A DNA stretch of 64,000 nucleotides from Candidatus Cloacimonadota bacterium (GTDB taxonomy: Bacteria > Cloacimonadota > Cloacimonadia > Cloacimonadales > JAIOQZ01). Positions 15,603 through 24,612 of this stretch are shown here, piece after piece. The notes below the pieces were generated by a model. That model made no database searches. It had not been told where the DNA came from and saw only the letters and a program-made list of their open reading frames with translations. The stretch is from NCBI GenBank assembly GCA_021108395.1, contig JAIOQZ010000029.1, positions 31,130-95,129 of the forward strand, in the 5' to 3' direction. Position 1 is the first letter of the stretch. Every line of letters starts with the position of its first letter. The position numbers were made by a program, and so were the translations under genes.

Positions 15603-17078
15603 ATGAGTGTTAGCTCTATGGGGTTTGTGCTCGCAAGCCTCATTATTCTGGTTCTATACTATGGGCCGTTGCGCAGGTTGAGATGGCAGTTTTTGCTGAC
15701 CGTCAGCCTGGCGATGTACACTCTCAGCGGAGTGGTGTTTCTGCTGCTTGCAGTGGGACTGGCACTCGGCAATTACCTCGTGGCCAACCATGTATATCAC
15801 CTCCCCGACAAACCAGCCCGCCGTCCCTGGTTCATCCTGGCGATAATTGTCAACCTGACGGCGCTGGCCGCTTTCAAGTATTTTGTCGGGGTCAATGCCT
15901 GGGTTGCAGGCCTGCTGCCTGAAGCAATCGGCGGCTACCAATTACCGTTTACCCAGTTGATGATACCGCTTGGTATATCGTATTACACTTTCAAGCATAT
16001 CGGGCACCAGATAGAGATGTATCGCCACAAGGGAGAGCCGGTTGCTGGATTTGGCCGCTACCTGCTGTTCACGCTGTTCTTTCCATCTGTCTCTGCCGGC
16101 CCGATTGACCGGGCAAACCGGTTCCTGCCGCAACTCGACTCGCCAGACTGCTCCGCCGAAAACGTCAATCTGGGACTAACCCTGGTGGTTTGGGGTTTGT
16201 TCAAGAAGATTGTCATTGCCGACTCGCTCGCTGTCATTGTCGGCGCCATATATGGCAACGCAGAGTCATTTACCGGCATCCCGCTGATTATCGGAACCTG
16301 GGCTTTCGCCTACCAGATTTACTGCGACTTCTCCGGCTATACAGACATCGCTCGCGGCACCGCGCTCATGCTTGGCATTCGCCTCGAAGAAAACTTCAAC
16401 AGACCCTATGTGTCTAGAACTGTCACCGAGTTCTGGCAGCGATGGCACATGAGCCTTTCTTTCTGGCTGCGCGATTATATCTTTCTACCCCTTGCATATG
16501 CCGTTTCACGCAGAGTGAACGCCAACCGTCTGCTGGGCGTCAGTAACGAGATGTGGAGCTACAGCGTAGCAATAATCATCACCTGGCTGATTGGTGGATT
16601 GTGGCACGACAACGCCTGGCCGATGATTGTCTGGGGTGGCTTGCAGGGCGTGTATCTGATGTTAGACCGCGCCACACTGAAAACCAGGAAGCGAATCAAC
16701 AAGAAACTCCGGCAGCGGCCTGTGCGTCGAACCGCCTACCACTGGTTGCAGGCAGTCATCACTTTCAACCTGATCTCACTCTCATGGATATTTTTTCGCT
16801 CCGAAACGATGCACAAAGCGCTGTATATCCTCACCCATCTCTTTCAGGTAGTTCCCAAGCTCAGTGGGTTCGGCACTGGAGTCGCCAATAGTCGCTATCT
16901 GCATCTTCTCGTTTACATCGCGTTCATGGAAATAGTTCAGAAACTGGCAACTGTCGAGTCAGTCAGAGCTGCCTTTGCAAAACCGGCTGTGCGTTTTGCA
17001 AGCCTGCTGATACTGTCATTAATGATTGTTTTCCTGGGCGAGTTTGGCGATTCAGTCTTCGTTTATGCAAAGTTTTAG
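15603..17078 (+). CDS. MBOAT-family membrane O-acyltransferase (AlgI/DltB-like)
   Basis: This 491-aa polytopic inner-membrane protein has the MBOAT core: WQRWHMSLSFWLRDYIFLPL near residue 278 and the catalytic-histidine motif GGLWHDNAW near residue 331, followed by a run of hydrophobic helices. AlgI, PatA and DltB relatives pass acyl groups across the membrane to cell-envelope polymers. The two downstream genes encode SGNH-type proteins, the usual periplasmic partners, so polymer O-acetylation is inferred. GAGG lies 7 bp upstream of the ATG. Confidence 0.92.
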   Translation: MSVSSMGFVLASLIILVLYYGPLRRLRWQFLLTVSLAMYTLSGVVFLLLAVGLALGNYLVANHVYHLPDKPARRPWFILAIIVNLTALAAFKYFVGVNAWVAGLLPEAIGGYQLPFTQLMIPLGISYYTFKHIGHQIEMYRHKGEPVAGFGRYLLFTLFFPSVSAGPIDRANRFLPQLDSPDCSAENVNLGLTLVVWGLFKKIVIADSLAVIVGAIYGNAESFTGIPLIIGTWAFAYQIYCDFSGYTDIARGTALMLGIRLEENFNRPYVSRTVTEFWQRWHMSLSFWLRDYIFLPLAYAVSRRVNANRLLGVSNEMWSYSVAIIITWLIGGLWHDNAWPMIVWGGLQGVYLMLDRATLKTRKRINKKLRQRPVRRTAYHWLQAVITFNLISLSWIFFRSETMHKALYILTHLFQVVPKLSGFGTGVANSRYLHLLVYIAFMEIVQKLATVESVRAAFAKPAVRFASLLILSLMIVFLGEFGDSVFVYAKF

Positions 17079-17085
17079 GTGAATT

Positions 17086-18015
17086 ATGCGAACAATAAAA
17101 CTCCCGCTCTTCCTCGCTCTGCTGCTTGTGGTCATTTTCGCCTCTATATCTATTGCAGCATGGAATCTCTTCGATAAAAACCTGCCGGCGCCACCAATCA
17201 CAAACAGCCCGATGCTCAACGAAAAGGTCGAGCTTCTCAGGGCTAACGGGTTGAGCGGCTACCAGATCATCGCGGTAGGGTCATCGATGACGGCCAACAA
17301 TCTCGATTCCGCCGTTATCCGCGAGGCATTCACCGACGGGCGCTACATCAACATGGCGGCCGGTAATCTCAAGATGCAGGAAGTTCGTGAGCTTTGTCTC
17401 TGTCTGGCGGAAACTGTCTCACCCGATTATTTCATCGTCAACAGCAATTTAATGGATTTTTACAAGGAAAAGGCTTCTATCGGAATAGCGGACTACAAAG
17501 TGTATCTTGAATCAAAATGGCCAAATACTTTCTACATGAAATACTGGAATCCAAAGTACTTCTGGCGATTCTACACCCAATATGCGCCGCTGAGAGAGAC
17601 GAGAAAGGATTACGGCTCACTCGCTTTTGACGAGAACGGTGGCGCTCCTCTGGAGATTTACGGCGCTGACATCAATCGGGCGCGATACAACCATCTGCCC
17701 GAATATGACCTGCTCTATGACAGTCAGTACAAGCATCTCGAATTGCTGGCGGCGGAACTGGCGGAGGCTGGAATCACCTTGATATTCGTGCAGTCCTCCT
17801 ATCGTAGCGGCGTTGTCGGCCACATTGAAACAGAGCAATTGCATCGGCATATCGACAGAGTACAAAGCATTGTTCAAACGCCTCACATCTTCATCGACAC
17901 AACCGTTGAGACCTGGGATGACAGCTTGTTTTGCGACTACTCGCACTTCAATGCCAGGGGCGCAGAGCAATATACCAGATACATTGTCAACTCGTTGCCG
18001 GATTCACTGAATTAA
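17086..18015 (+). CDS. Membrane-anchored SGNH-like protein, partner of the MBOAT protein
   Basis: This 309-aa protein has an N-terminal signal-anchor (LPLFLALLLVVIFASISIAAW) and an extracytoplasmic domain. VGSSMTANN near residue 64 resembles block I of SGNH/DltD-like hydrolases, and NMAAGN follows as block II. A C-terminal CDYSHFNARGAEQYT (D-x-x-H) resembles block V. It begins 7 bp after the MBOAT stop with AGGTGA upstream. It probably transfers or binds the acyl group delivered by the MBOAT protein. No close family name is recognised. Confidence 0.75.
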   Translation: MRTIKLPLFLALLLVVIFASISIAAWNLFDKNLPAPPITNSPMLNEKVELLRANGLSGYQIIAVGSSMTANNLDSAVIREAFTDGRYINMAAGNLKMQEVRELCLCLAETVSPDYFIVNSNLMDFYKEKASIGIADYKVYLESKWPNTFYMKYWNPKYFWRFYTQYAPLRETRKDYGSLAFDENGGAPLEIYGADINRARYNHLPEYDLLYDSQYKHLELLAAELAEAGITLIFVQSSYRSGVVGHIETEQLHRHIDRVQSIVQTPHIFIDTTVETWDDSLFCDYSHFNARGAEQYTRYIVNSLPDSLN

Positions 18016-18027
18016 TGGAGCGTTAAC

Positions 18028-18726
18028 ATGAAAACAGCCTGGATACTGGTCATCGTTTTGAGCCTGCTGGTCGTGGTGTTGTCTGTCCTGCTGCTCACAA
18101 ACAGCAAGTTTGAACGAGCGTTGCGGCGCGCCCTCCATGGTGATTCTGCAATCCAACAGCGCAAGCTGCGCCGTCAACGGAAACTGGAGATGTATCGCCT
18201 GTATGCGGACAAGGACGTCACGATTGCCATTATTGGCGATTCGCATGTCAATTTCGCCGATTGGGACAGACTGTTACCCGGCAGCGGCATCGTCGGGTTC
18301 GGAGTCAGCGGCGAAACCACGGCTGGTCTGCGGCGCAGCCTGCCTGATATCATTCAGTTGAACCCGCAGCGTTGCTATATCATGATCGGTTGCAACGACG
18401 ACGTTGATGACATATCTCCTGACCAGACCGAGGAAAACTATATCTCGATCGTCGATTCTCTCCTGGCCAGCGATATCAGGGTTGTTTTGTTTTCCACTCT
18501 GTTCGTCACGCAGGAGTATCCAGACGCGACTGCCAAGAACAGCCGAATCGAGCGGCTCAATTCTGTGTTGCGCAAGCTGGCAGCACAGCCCGATGTTGAT
18601 TTCATCGATCTCAATGGCGAGTTGACGGCGGGTAGATTCCTGCTGCCGGAATACGCCGCCGATGCAATCCATCTCAACGCCGTCGGCTACAGAATCTGGG
18701 CGAAACTGATCCGCGACTTCGAGTAG
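18028..18726 (+). CDS. SGNH/GDSL hydrolase with N-terminal anchor
   Basis: This 232-aa protein has a signal-anchor (residues 3-25) followed by a GDSL-lipase fold. Block I is IAIIGDSHVNF (near residue 70), block II VSGETT, block III MIGCNDD (Asn) and block V DAIHLNAVGY with the catalytic Asp/His. It is probably a periplasmic acetylesterase or acetyltransferase. GGAG stands 8 bp before the ATG and the spacing to the preceding gene is 12 bp, so the three genes form one operon. Confidence 0.85.
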   Translation: MKTAWILVIVLSLLVVVLSVLLLTNSKFERALRRALHGDSAIQQRKLRRQRKLEMYRLYADKDVTIAIIGDSHVNFADWDRLLPGSGIVGFGVSGETTAGLRRSLPDIIQLNPQRCYIMIGCNDDVDDISPDQTEENYISIVDSLLASDIRVVLFSTLFVTQEYPDATAKNSRIERLNSVLRKLAAQPDVDFIDLNGELTAGRFLLPEYAADAIHLNAVGYRIWAKLIRDFE

Positions 18727-18768
18727 CTGCCTGGCAGCATTTCCAGTCAATTCATTGAGTTCAAGAAG

Positions 18769-19953
18769 TCACAATTTTATCTTGCTCGAAACTTTTTTAA
18801 TCGCCTTGTTTGTCGTTGCAATTGCTTTATGACTTGTTCCTTTAATCCCTTTTATTGCACTCCCTGAAGTAGATTCAATAAGATCGACTGTTCCTTCCGT
18901 TAATCTGTTAATACTTTTCCATGCAGCATTAAGCTGATTCAATAGCTTCCTGGTTACACCAGTCGGATCGTAAACCTTCAGGAGAGCATATAAAATGACG
19001 GGATTGAAGCGTGCCGGAAAAAACGCCAGATAACGACCTTCCCAGGAAGTTGGACAGAATTGCTTCTTGAAACTATAAAGTGGCTTGAATCGATAAAAAT
19101 ATCCCAGATGATTAAACGCTAATTTCAAAGAACGTTTGATTATCCAGCTTTGATTATAGTCGTCAACATGCTCGTATGATAAAGGAGCTGTGCCAAGTGT
19201 AGCCATTGTGAATCCCTGTTCCTTTAACATACGAAAAGACTCTGTAAACAATAATTGCGGCATTCCACTCGGTGTCTTTTCCCGACGACGCATTACATCA
19301 AAATAGATGCCGGTTCGCGCATAAACAGGAGTGCAAACTACAAATGCTTCAACCCTGCTATCCAACAGCGCCAGGAAATATTTCCTCTCTTGTGGATTAT
19401 CGAGAGCAGGCTCACCTATCAGAAACGCAAATTCTCCAGAACCCTTGAATTTCTTCCAGATGGCGGAAAGCTCTTCCATATCCCTTTCCCAATCTGGTTG
19501 TCTCTCCAGAAGCGGATGGTATTCCACAACTGACAAACCTTGTTTTTTCGCTTGATTGATGTTCTTTCGCATACCTCTGAACGCGCTTCCCGCCAACGAA
19601 AACTTATCTAAATCGATGATGGGTTCTTCGCCTATTTTGATTAAGCCAAACTCCATTCTTTCAAGAACATCTTTGCTGCGGTCTGTAATTGACTGAAAAC
19701 AGCAACGCCACTTTTGATCATTGCAGAATAGTTCAAATTCAGCTACGAAATCGCTGATGTCAGATGACCTGCATACAGGGTCACCCGCCGCCATAGCAAC
19801 ATTTACCCTTACAACATAAGCGATTACGCCGTCAATTCCCGATGGCGAATAGAAATATGATTTGTCACTGCGCAAGATATTGTATGACTGAGAATGATAA
19901 CCATACTTTTTCAACAATGTCAGTACACGAGTTGCATCGTTTTCTTTGTTCAT
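18769..19953 (-). CDS. DUF2156 protein (MprF C-terminal-like aminoacyl-transferase domain)
   Basis: This 394-aa protein resembles the soluble C-terminal domain of phosphatidylglycerol lysyltransferase MprF. It has a SYFYSPSGIDGVIAYVVRVNVAMAAGDPVC start, a GMRKNINQAKKQG motif and a second GNAT-like half (MPQLLFTESFRMLKEQGFTMATLG). No flippase membrane domain is fused to it. The activity would be transfer of an amino acid from tRNA to a lipid or other acceptor. The gene is AT-rich compared with its flanks and lies with the next gene in an apparent transferred island. Confidence 0.8.
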   Translation of the reverse strand: MNKENDATRVLTLLKKYGYHSQSYNILRSDKSYFYSPSGIDGVIAYVVRVNVAMAAGDPVCRSSDISDFVAEFELFCNDQKWRCCFQSITDRSKDVLERMEFGLIKIGEEPIIDLDKFSLAGSAFRGMRKNINQAKKQGLSVVEYHPLLERQPDWERDMEELSAIWKKFKGSGEFAFLIGEPALDNPQERKYFLALLDSRVEAFVVCTPVYARTGIYFDVMRRREKTPSGMPQLLFTESFRMLKEQGFTMATLGTAPLSYEHVDDYNQSWIIKRSLKLAFNHLGYFYRFKPLYSFKKQFCPTSWEGRYLAFFPARFNPVILYALLKVYDPTGVTRKLLNQLNAAWKSINRLTEGTVDLIESTSGSAIKGIKGTSHKAIATTNKAIKKVSSKIKL

Positions 19954-20087
19954 TGGTTATGTCTCGCTTCGTGTTTTCAGTAAGGAACTTGACATTTGTC
20001 GCGGCAACATTTTCGGTCACTGGCACTGAATCAAGAGATAATTGCCGTTGCCGCTTGCTCTTGAGTACTGTTTCCCGTTCTGAACAT

Positions 20088-20139
20088 TTTGTCCGATAAA
20101 CAATCTTATCGGACAAATGTGGCACTATTTGTCCGATAA
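20088..20139. repeat. Three alternating TTTGTCCGATAA sites forming two exclusive hairpins
   Basis: TTTGTCCGATAA (20088-20099), its inverse TTATCGGACAAA (20106-20117) and TTTGTCCGATAA again (20128-20139) are exact 12-bp copies. The middle arm can pair with either neighbour, with 6- or 10-nt loops. The third copy encodes the last residues (LSDK) of the DUF429-like gene. The site lies between the two island genes and could be an operator or a switchable terminator. Confidence 0.8.
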
Positions 20140-20868
20140 ACCCGCTTCGGGATGTTTTTTTGCAACTATTTTGTCAGCAGGTACCGGCCAAAAATATGAA
20201 GTATCCCCACATGGTTTCACAATTCGTTCAGTGTTTTCAACTTCTAATTTATGTAAATCACGTTTCCATGAACCTGTCATGCCCATCCACACAGCGTATG
20301 CAGAAATCGCGGCATCCCATTCATGGTCACTCTTTGTTGTTATAACCAAGCCCAATAGCTTGGACAACATTTTATCCATTTCTTTTTTGTTCTTTTGATA
20401 GTTGTATTTCTCAACCTTATCCTTTTCCTTGGTCATTAAAGCATAGTACAAGACTTTGGGATGTGTTTCTGAGATAATGCAATTCGGGAAACTTCTTGAA
20501 ACTTCAAGTAGTACAGACATGCCATTCAAGCTCATGGCTCCCATCAAAAAGTTTGGTGACGATACACTTTTTTCAACAACTTTATATTTTTCTCTCAGCC
20601 ATTTGTCGGCAGGTCGCCATCCACTTTTGCCAGTGCTCCAACAGGTTAACGTATCAACACCCAGACCAATAACGTTCGATATACTTTTTATCTCGTTAAT
20701 AACTTTTTCGGCGCTAAACAAGGTCTTTGGTGTTACACTAACAATTCGACCAGATTCGACTTCCATAATGGCAATACCGTGTTTATTGTTTCCACCAGGA
20801 TCATAACCAACAATGAATCCTGTATCGTATCCAACTAATTGGCCATTCTTTTCTCTTTCAGCGCTCAT
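20125..20868 (-). CDS. DUF429-like predicted RNase H-fold protein
   Basis: This 247-aa protein shows IVGYDPGGNNKHGIAIMEV at the start, like the first Asp-bearing strand of RNase H-fold proteins. Further on come ISETHPKVLYYALM and, near the C-terminus, HEWDAAISAYAVWMG, matching the E-HP and DAxxxAxxA motifs of DUF429. The function is unknown; a nuclease is possible. GGGAGGCAGG precedes the ATG. It is AT-rich and probably acquired together with the MprF-like gene. Confidence 0.65.
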   Translation of the reverse strand: MSAEREKNGQLVGYDTGFIVGYDPGGNNKHGIAIMEVESGRIVSVTPKTLFSAEKVINEIKSISNVIGLGVDTLTCWSTGKSGWRPADKWLREKYKVVEKSVSSPNFLMGAMSLNGMSVLLEVSRSFPNCIISETHPKVLYYALMTKEKDKVEKYNYQKNKKEMDKMLSKLLGLVITTKSDHEWDAAISAYAVWMGMTGSWKRDLHKLEVENTERIVKPCGDTSYFWPVPADKIVAKKHPEAGLSDK

Positions 20869-21056
20869 CCTGCCTCCCTATTGTCAATGGACACCTACGT
20901 TAACCATTCGCTGTACAGTAACCAACGTCAAGGCTAATCTTTGCCAGCCATCCGTGAAGCGTTCTTCGCTGCACTTCAAAACCCACATCCCAACTTTTCC
21001 GTTGACACCAACGGCATTGCCCACGATGTTATCAGAAAAACATCTCGGAGGCTCAC

Positions 21057-22718
21057 TTGTTCAAGGTTGTACTTAAACTGGACGGTACGCATCACAACAC
21101 CATCGTCTATCCTGGCCCCATCAGCATCCGCGAGGTAATCGACGACGAAGAGATACGCCGGCGCAGCCCGCTCGCCTTCCGCATCGGCAACGAATACGTC
21201 AATCAGGACTTCGAGGTGGCCGCCAACTGCCAGCTCGATTGCGTCACGCATGAGACATTAGACGGTATGCGCATCTACCAGGACACGGCTATCTTCATGC
21301 TCATGAAGGCGTTTCACAACCTCTACCCCGACCATCTGCACATGGTTGTCGAGCACTCTATTGGCGACGGCCTCTTCTGTGAGATATTCGGCGGGCACAA
21401 AACCGAGCCGGGCGACGCCGTGCGGCTCAAGGACGAGATGCAGCGCATCGCCGATGCCGCTATTCGCATCGAGCGCACAAAGATACCCACCCGCGAAGCA
21501 GACGACCGCTTTGCCGCCACAGGGCGCGAGGACGTACGCCACAATCTGCGCAATCTCGCCAGAGAGCGCACCTGGGTCTATCGCTGCGGCGATTATTGGG
21601 ACTACTACATCCGCCAGCTCGCCGAGAATACCTCGTTCGTCAGCGAGTTCGACCTGGCATATCATTCGCCCGGCCTGATATTGCGTCTGCCGCGCTGGGG
21701 CGAGCAGGCTGTGAGCGCAACGGTCAAGATACCCCAGAAGCTCTACGCCCTGCACCAGGAGCACGACAAATGGCTCGGCATTCTCAAGCTGCACTTCGTG
21801 TATGAGCTGAACGACTACGTCAGTCGGTACGAGATTGGCGAAGCGATATTGGTGGAGGAGGCGCTGCACGAGAAGAAGCTGGCGCAAATGGCCGATGAAA
21901 TCAAGCAGCGCGAACAGGCGCGCATCGTGCTCATCGCCGGCCCCAGTTGTTCGGGCAAAACGACCTTCGCCAAGCGGCTGTATATCCAGTTGCGCGTGAA
22001 CGGCCTCATGCCGCGCATCATCGGCATGGACGACTACTTCCACCCGCGCCGGCTCACTCCGCACAAGCCTAACGGCGAGTATGACTTCGAGTGCATCGAG
22101 GCCATTGATGTCGAGCTGCTCAACGACCACCTCACCCGCCTGCTGGCAGGGGAAGAAGTGGGACTGCCGCACTACAATTTTCAGTCGGGCGAACGCGACG
22201 ACAGCCACCACCCGATGCGCCTCAGCGAGGGCGACGTGATTGTGCTCGAGGGTATTCACGGCATCAACGACCGGCTCACCCAGTCCATCGCGCCGGAGCA
22301 CAAGGTGCGCATCTACATCAGCCCGCTAAACCAGCTCAACATCGACCGGCACAACCGCATCCCCACCACAGACGTGCGCAAGGTGCGGCGCATTGTGCGG
22401 GACGCCAAATACAGGGGCTACACCGCCGAGGACACGCTCATTCGCTGGCCGGCCATTCGTGAGGGTGAAGAGAAAAACATCTTCCCCTTTCAGGAGAACG
22501 CCGACCTGATGTTCAACTCGAGCCTCACCTATGAACTGGGCGTGATGAAAAAACACGCGATGCCCCTGTTGACGCAGGTTTCATCGAGATCGCCGGTGTA
22601 TCACGAAGCCACGCGCCTGGGCCGTATCCTCGACCACTTTCATGACATCCCCGACAACCACGTGCCGTCCAATTCGCTGCTGCGCGAGTTCACCTTCGGC
22701 AGCGTCTTCAAGTATTAG
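21057..22718 (+). CDS. Uridine kinase-like protein with N-terminal TGS/ThrRS-like region
   Basis: This 553-aa protein has an N-terminal TGS-like segment (residues 1-60). A ThrRS second-additional-domain-like stretch follows (HMVVEHSIGDGLFCEIFGG), then a P-loop phosphoribulokinase/uridine kinase domain from about 285. Walker A is GPSCSGKTTFAKRL near residue 294, with GMDDYFHPR and VLEGIHGIND further on. This layout is a known nucleoside-kinase family of uncertain substrate. The start is TTG at 21057, supported by CGGAGG 6 bp upstream. It is followed after 8 bp by a HAD phosphatase. Confidence 0.88.
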   Translation: MFKVVLKLDGTHHNTIVYPGPISIREVIDDEEIRRRSPLAFRIGNEYVNQDFEVAANCQLDCVTHETLDGMRIYQDTAIFMLMKAFHNLYPDHLHMVVEHSIGDGLFCEIFGGHKTEPGDAVRLKDEMQRIADAAIRIERTKIPTREADDRFAATGREDVRHNLRNLARERTWVYRCGDYWDYYIRQLAENTSFVSEFDLAYHSPGLILRLPRWGEQAVSATVKIPQKLYALHQEHDKWLGILKLHFVYELNDYVSRYEIGEAILVEEALHEKKLAQMADEIKQREQARIVLIAGPSCSGKTTFAKRLYIQLRVNGLMPRIIGMDDYFHPRRLTPHKPNGEYDFECIEAIDVELLNDHLTRLLAGEEVGLPHYNFQSGERDDSHHPMRLSEGDVIVLEGIHGINDRLTQSIAPEHKVRIYISPLNQLNIDRHNRIPTTDVRKVRRIVRDAKYRGYTAEDTLIRWPAIREGEEKNIFPFQENADLMFNSSLTYELGVMKKHAMPLLTQVSSRSPVYHEATRLGRILDHFHDIPDNHVPSNSLLREFTFGSVFKY

Positions 22719-22726
22719 GCGGGCAC

Positions 22727-23755
22727 GTGGCGCAAGTGCTCACCTGGGACATCGACTACACGCCCGCCGACAGGCCCTGGAGCGTGGTGGCGGTGCGCAA
22801 TCGCCGCCAGCTATACGAATACCTCTATCCCCGCAGCATCGTGCTGCTGAGCGAGGCGCGCTTCCGCTCGGAGTATCGCTGGCTGTGCCTACTGCGGCTG
22901 GCACTGCCGCAGGCGCGACTGGCCGTCGTCGATGGCGACGCGGGCGTGCCCGCCTTCTTCGACAGGCCTGCCGCAGGCGAGCTCGACACCTATGTGGCCG
23001 ACAGCGTCGCCTGCGTTCACCGGCTCACCGACACCCGCACGCTGTTCCCACGAGTCCACAATGCGCTGTTTCCGCCGCAGCGCTTCGAGCTGATCATCTT
23101 CGACATGGACGGCACACTGCTCAAGAGTGACGACTACAGCCTCGAAGCCTACCAGGACGCCCTGCGCCATCTATACGACACACATGGCATCAACGCCCCC
23201 ATCCCAGGGCGCGAGGCCATCATCCCGCGACTGGGCATACCCGGCGGCAACCTCTACCGAGACCTGCTGTGCGAGGACGCCAGAGCTTTGGAGAATGAAT
23301 ACCGCCAGCTTGTGCGGGCACAGTTCAACGAAGCGCTCGAAGGCGGCAGGGGGCGGTTGTTCGATGGGGTATCCGAAACGTTGGACGTACTGCGCAGCGA
23401 TGGCCGCAAACTGGCGTTGGTGAGCCACTGCCCGACAAGCTACTTTGGCGCCGCCGTGAAAGCGATGAAGCTGGTGCCCTGGTTCGACGCGCTGCTGTGC
23501 ATTGGCGAGCGCCCCGGCAAGGGCAAGGCAGATCTCGTGGCCGAGGTGATGAACACGCTGGGGGCGCGCCACGCCGTCATGGTGGGCGACCGCAAACTCG
23601 ACATAGACGCCGGACGCGCCAACGGCTGCTGCACCGTCGGCGCCGACTGGGGATTTGCGCTCGCGGGCGAGCTGGACGACGCCGACTTCATCCTCGACCG
23701 CATCTCAGAGCTGCCGGAAGTCATTCAAACAATGGAGCAGACGGAGAAGATATAA
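22727..23755 (+). CDS. HAD-superfamily phosphatase with extra N-terminal domain
   Basis: This 342-aa protein has a GTG start 8 bp after the kinase-like gene. Residues from about 120 form a phosphoglycolate-phosphatase-like HAD domain: motif I IIFDMDGTLL (near 125), motif II LVSHCP, motif III lysine in GKGKADLVAEV, and motif IV VMVGDRKLDIDAG. The first 115 residues are a separate small domain I do not recognise. Coupling to the kinase gene suggests the two act on related phosphorylated metabolites. Confidence 0.85.
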   Translation: MAQVLTWDIDYTPADRPWSVVAVRNRRQLYEYLYPRSIVLLSEARFRSEYRWLCLLRLALPQARLAVVDGDAGVPAFFDRPAAGELDTYVADSVACVHRLTDTRTLFPRVHNALFPPQRFELIIFDMDGTLLKSDDYSLEAYQDALRHLYDTHGINAPIPGREAIIPRLGIPGGNLYRDLLCEDARALENEYRQLVRAQFNEALEGGRGRLFDGVSETLDVLRSDGRKLALVSHCPTSYFGAAVKAMKLVPWFDALLCIGERPGKGKADLVAEVMNTLGARHAVMVGDRKLDIDAGRANGCCTVGADWGFALAGELDDADFILDRISELPEVIQTMEQTEKI

Positions 23756-23762
23756 TTTGACC

Positions 23763-24392
23763 TTACTTGGCGTCGTCCACCAGCGGGGCGGCGCCCATCC
23801 CCGCGATGCAGCTCGCCACAGACTTCGAGCCGTCATAGTCGCTGGCAACCAGCTTGTAATCGGGTGATTGCCCGTCTTTGTCGGGTTGGCAGGGTGCCGC
23901 TTCGAGCTTCTCGCGCAATTTGGCGGCCACCACAGTAGCGCCGGCGCGGTTGGTCTCCGGCAGCAGCAGCAGGAACTCACCATCAGCCCAGCGACTGACG
24001 ATGTCCTGTTTGCGTAACTGGGCGCGGATCACCTTCGCCACGGCGACAATCAGCACATCGGCGCTGGCATCGCCGTTCTGCCGGCGAATCGCCTCGAGGT
24101 TGGCCAGTCGCAGCAGCACAAAACCGAACGGCTCACCGCTACGCTCATAGCGCACCTCGGCATAGGCCAGTTCCTCGCGCACCGCATGGCCATTCACCAG
24201 ACCGGTGAGGGGATCGATGCGGCGACTGCGCTGTAGCTCGTCGCGGGTGCGGTCAAGCTCGCGATAGGCACCGGCCAGCCGCTTGTCCGACGAACGGCGC
24301 TGGCGCATATTGTGCAGCAGCCAAACCGCCAGCAGTAGACACAGCGTGCCCACAACGCCCAACACAATAAGCAATATCAACTGGTCATGCAT
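23763..24392 (-). CDS. Membrane-anchored degenerate GGDEF-domain protein
   Basis: This 209-aa protein has one membrane helix (about 7-27), a short coiled region and a GGDEF-fold domain starting with DPLTGLVNGHAVREEL. The active-site motif reads WADGEF in place of GGDEF (near residue 137), so diguanylate cyclase activity is doubtful; it may bind nucleotide or act as a partner. The ATG at 24392 is chosen because GGAGATTCCT precedes it; a longer frame to 24458 would run into the intergenic repeat. It converges with the HAD gene, 7 bp apart. Confidence 0.8.
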   Translation of the reverse strand: MHDQLILLIVLGVVGTLCLLLAVWLLHNMRQRRSSDKRLAGAYRELDRTRDELQRSRRIDPLTGLVNGHAVREELAYAEVRYERSGEPFGFVLLRLANLEAIRRQNGDASADVLIVAVAKVIRAQLRKQDIVSRWADGEFLLLLPETNRAGATVVAAKLREKLEAAPCQPDKDGQSPDYKLVASDYDGSKSVASCIAGMGAAPLVDDAK

Positions 24393-24403
24393 AGGAATCT
24401 CCA

Positions 24404-24612
24404 TTAAGATGGGGCGTTGCCCCCACCCCCATCCACTTTTTGTAAAAAGTGGAATCAAAAACTTTTGCGGAAACTACGTTTCCTGTGTACAATATATTAC
24501 AAGCAATAGTTATTCTTATGGCACAAGGATGCGTTAGCATCCGCCAGAAGTTTTTGATCCAAACTTTTTACAAAAAGTTTGGTGGGGTTCAGGGGTAAAA
24601 CCCCTGTCTTAA
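24404..24612. repeat. Composite palindromic intergenic element, copy 1 (209 bp)
   Basis: The ends are TTAAGATGGGGC on the left and CCCCTGTCTTAA on the right, i.e. imperfect terminal inverted repeats. Inside, each half has a GC hairpin (GGGGCGTTGCCCC; CAGGGGTAAAACCCCTG), an A/T hairpin (CACTTTTTGTAAAAAGTG; AAACTTTTTACAAAAAGTTT) and AATCAAAAACTTTTG. The centre carries GGAAACTACGTTTCC and GGATGCGTTAGCATCC hairpins. The right end supplies the argF stop codon; the left end abuts the GGDEF gene's Shine-Dalgarno. The hairpins probably also terminate transcription. Confidence 0.85.

Noticed and set aside
21258..22301. 347-codon minus-strand frame
   Set aside because: Antisense to the uridine-kinase-like gene, which has clear P-loop motifs.
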